From contig SSGN01000199.1 of assembly GCA_008016945.1 (NCBI GenBank), positions 1 to 21,074 of the forward strand: DNA of 21,074 nt. The letters run 5' to 3'. Numbering within the stretch: position 1 is the first letter of the stretch; each line of letters starts with the position of its first letter. Under the pieces are notes generated by a model. The model had not been told where the DNA came from and did no database searches. It saw only the letters and a program-made list of their open reading frames with translations. The stretch is from Flavobacteriales bacterium (GTDB taxonomy: Bacteria; Bacteroidota; Bacteroidia; Flavobacteriales; PHOS-HE28). The translations under genes were made by a program, and so were the position numbers. Below are positions 21,041 to 21,074 of the stretch, piece after piece.

Positions 21041-21074
21041 ATCCACAGGACGGACCACGCGGAACCGCTCGAAC

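Overview
The window looks like a chromosomal segment of a high-GC member of the Bacteroidota, most likely a Flavobacteriales-type lineage. The lines of evidence are a large surface protein ending in a type IX secretion (T9SS) sorting domain, a bacillithiol-pathway BshC, the Bacteroidota-specific small protein DUF4295 placed between rpmG and ftsY, periplasmic M16 peptidases, and promoter boxes of the TAnnTTTG type instead of E. coli-like -10 boxes. Third codon positions are strongly G/C rich throughout and I see no sharp compositional break. The taxonomic call is inference; no rRNA is present.

Layout. Positions 3-2702 (+) hold the 3' part of a large secreted beta-rich protein with a T9SS type A C-terminus. 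It runs tail to tail, with no spacer, into bshC (2703-4289, -). Positions 4290-4905 are a 616-base non-coding stretch that carries the bshC promoter and then a dense cluster of nested inverted repeats. Next come a DUF962/Mpo1-like membrane protein (4906-5232, +) and a membrane-anchored papain-family (C1) peptidase with a DUF4384-like tail (5285-6892, +).

Positions 6947-12834 are all on the minus strand and form the conserved Bacteroidota translation/secretion block: cinA, rpmB (L28), rpmG (L33), DUF4295, ftsY, rimO. It is interrupted between rpmB and rpmG by a secreted M24 Xaa-Pro aminopeptidase. Hairpins and promoter-like boxes divide the block into separate transcription units: a promoter before rpmB, a 13-bp perfect hairpin after rpmB, a very good promoter before rpmG, and a terminator-like hairpin before ftsY.

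Upstream of cinA lie a 971-residue two-domain M16 zinc peptidase (12852-15767, -) and the tRNA hydroxylase gene miaE (15826-16407, -). miaE is divergent from oxyR (16510-17442, +), whose protein keeps both redox cysteines at residues 199 and 208. The right end holds a tightly coupled pair of M16 genes: a catalytic HxxEH subunit (19688-21004, -), followed 4 bases later by a subunit without the zinc motif and with a LolA-like C-terminal extension (17452-19683, -).

Most of the window is conserved housekeeping and envelope biology. The parts most worth checking are the aminopeptidase inserted in the L28-L33 block with a promoter apparently inside a terminator hairpin, the repeat-rich spacer at 4399-4827, the split catalytic/non-catalytic M16 pair with the extra lipoprotein-carrier-like domain, the oxyR/miaE divergent pair, and promoters so close to ATG that the transcripts would be leaderless. 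I did not find a convincing wholly new system such as a defence island, CRISPR array or prophage.
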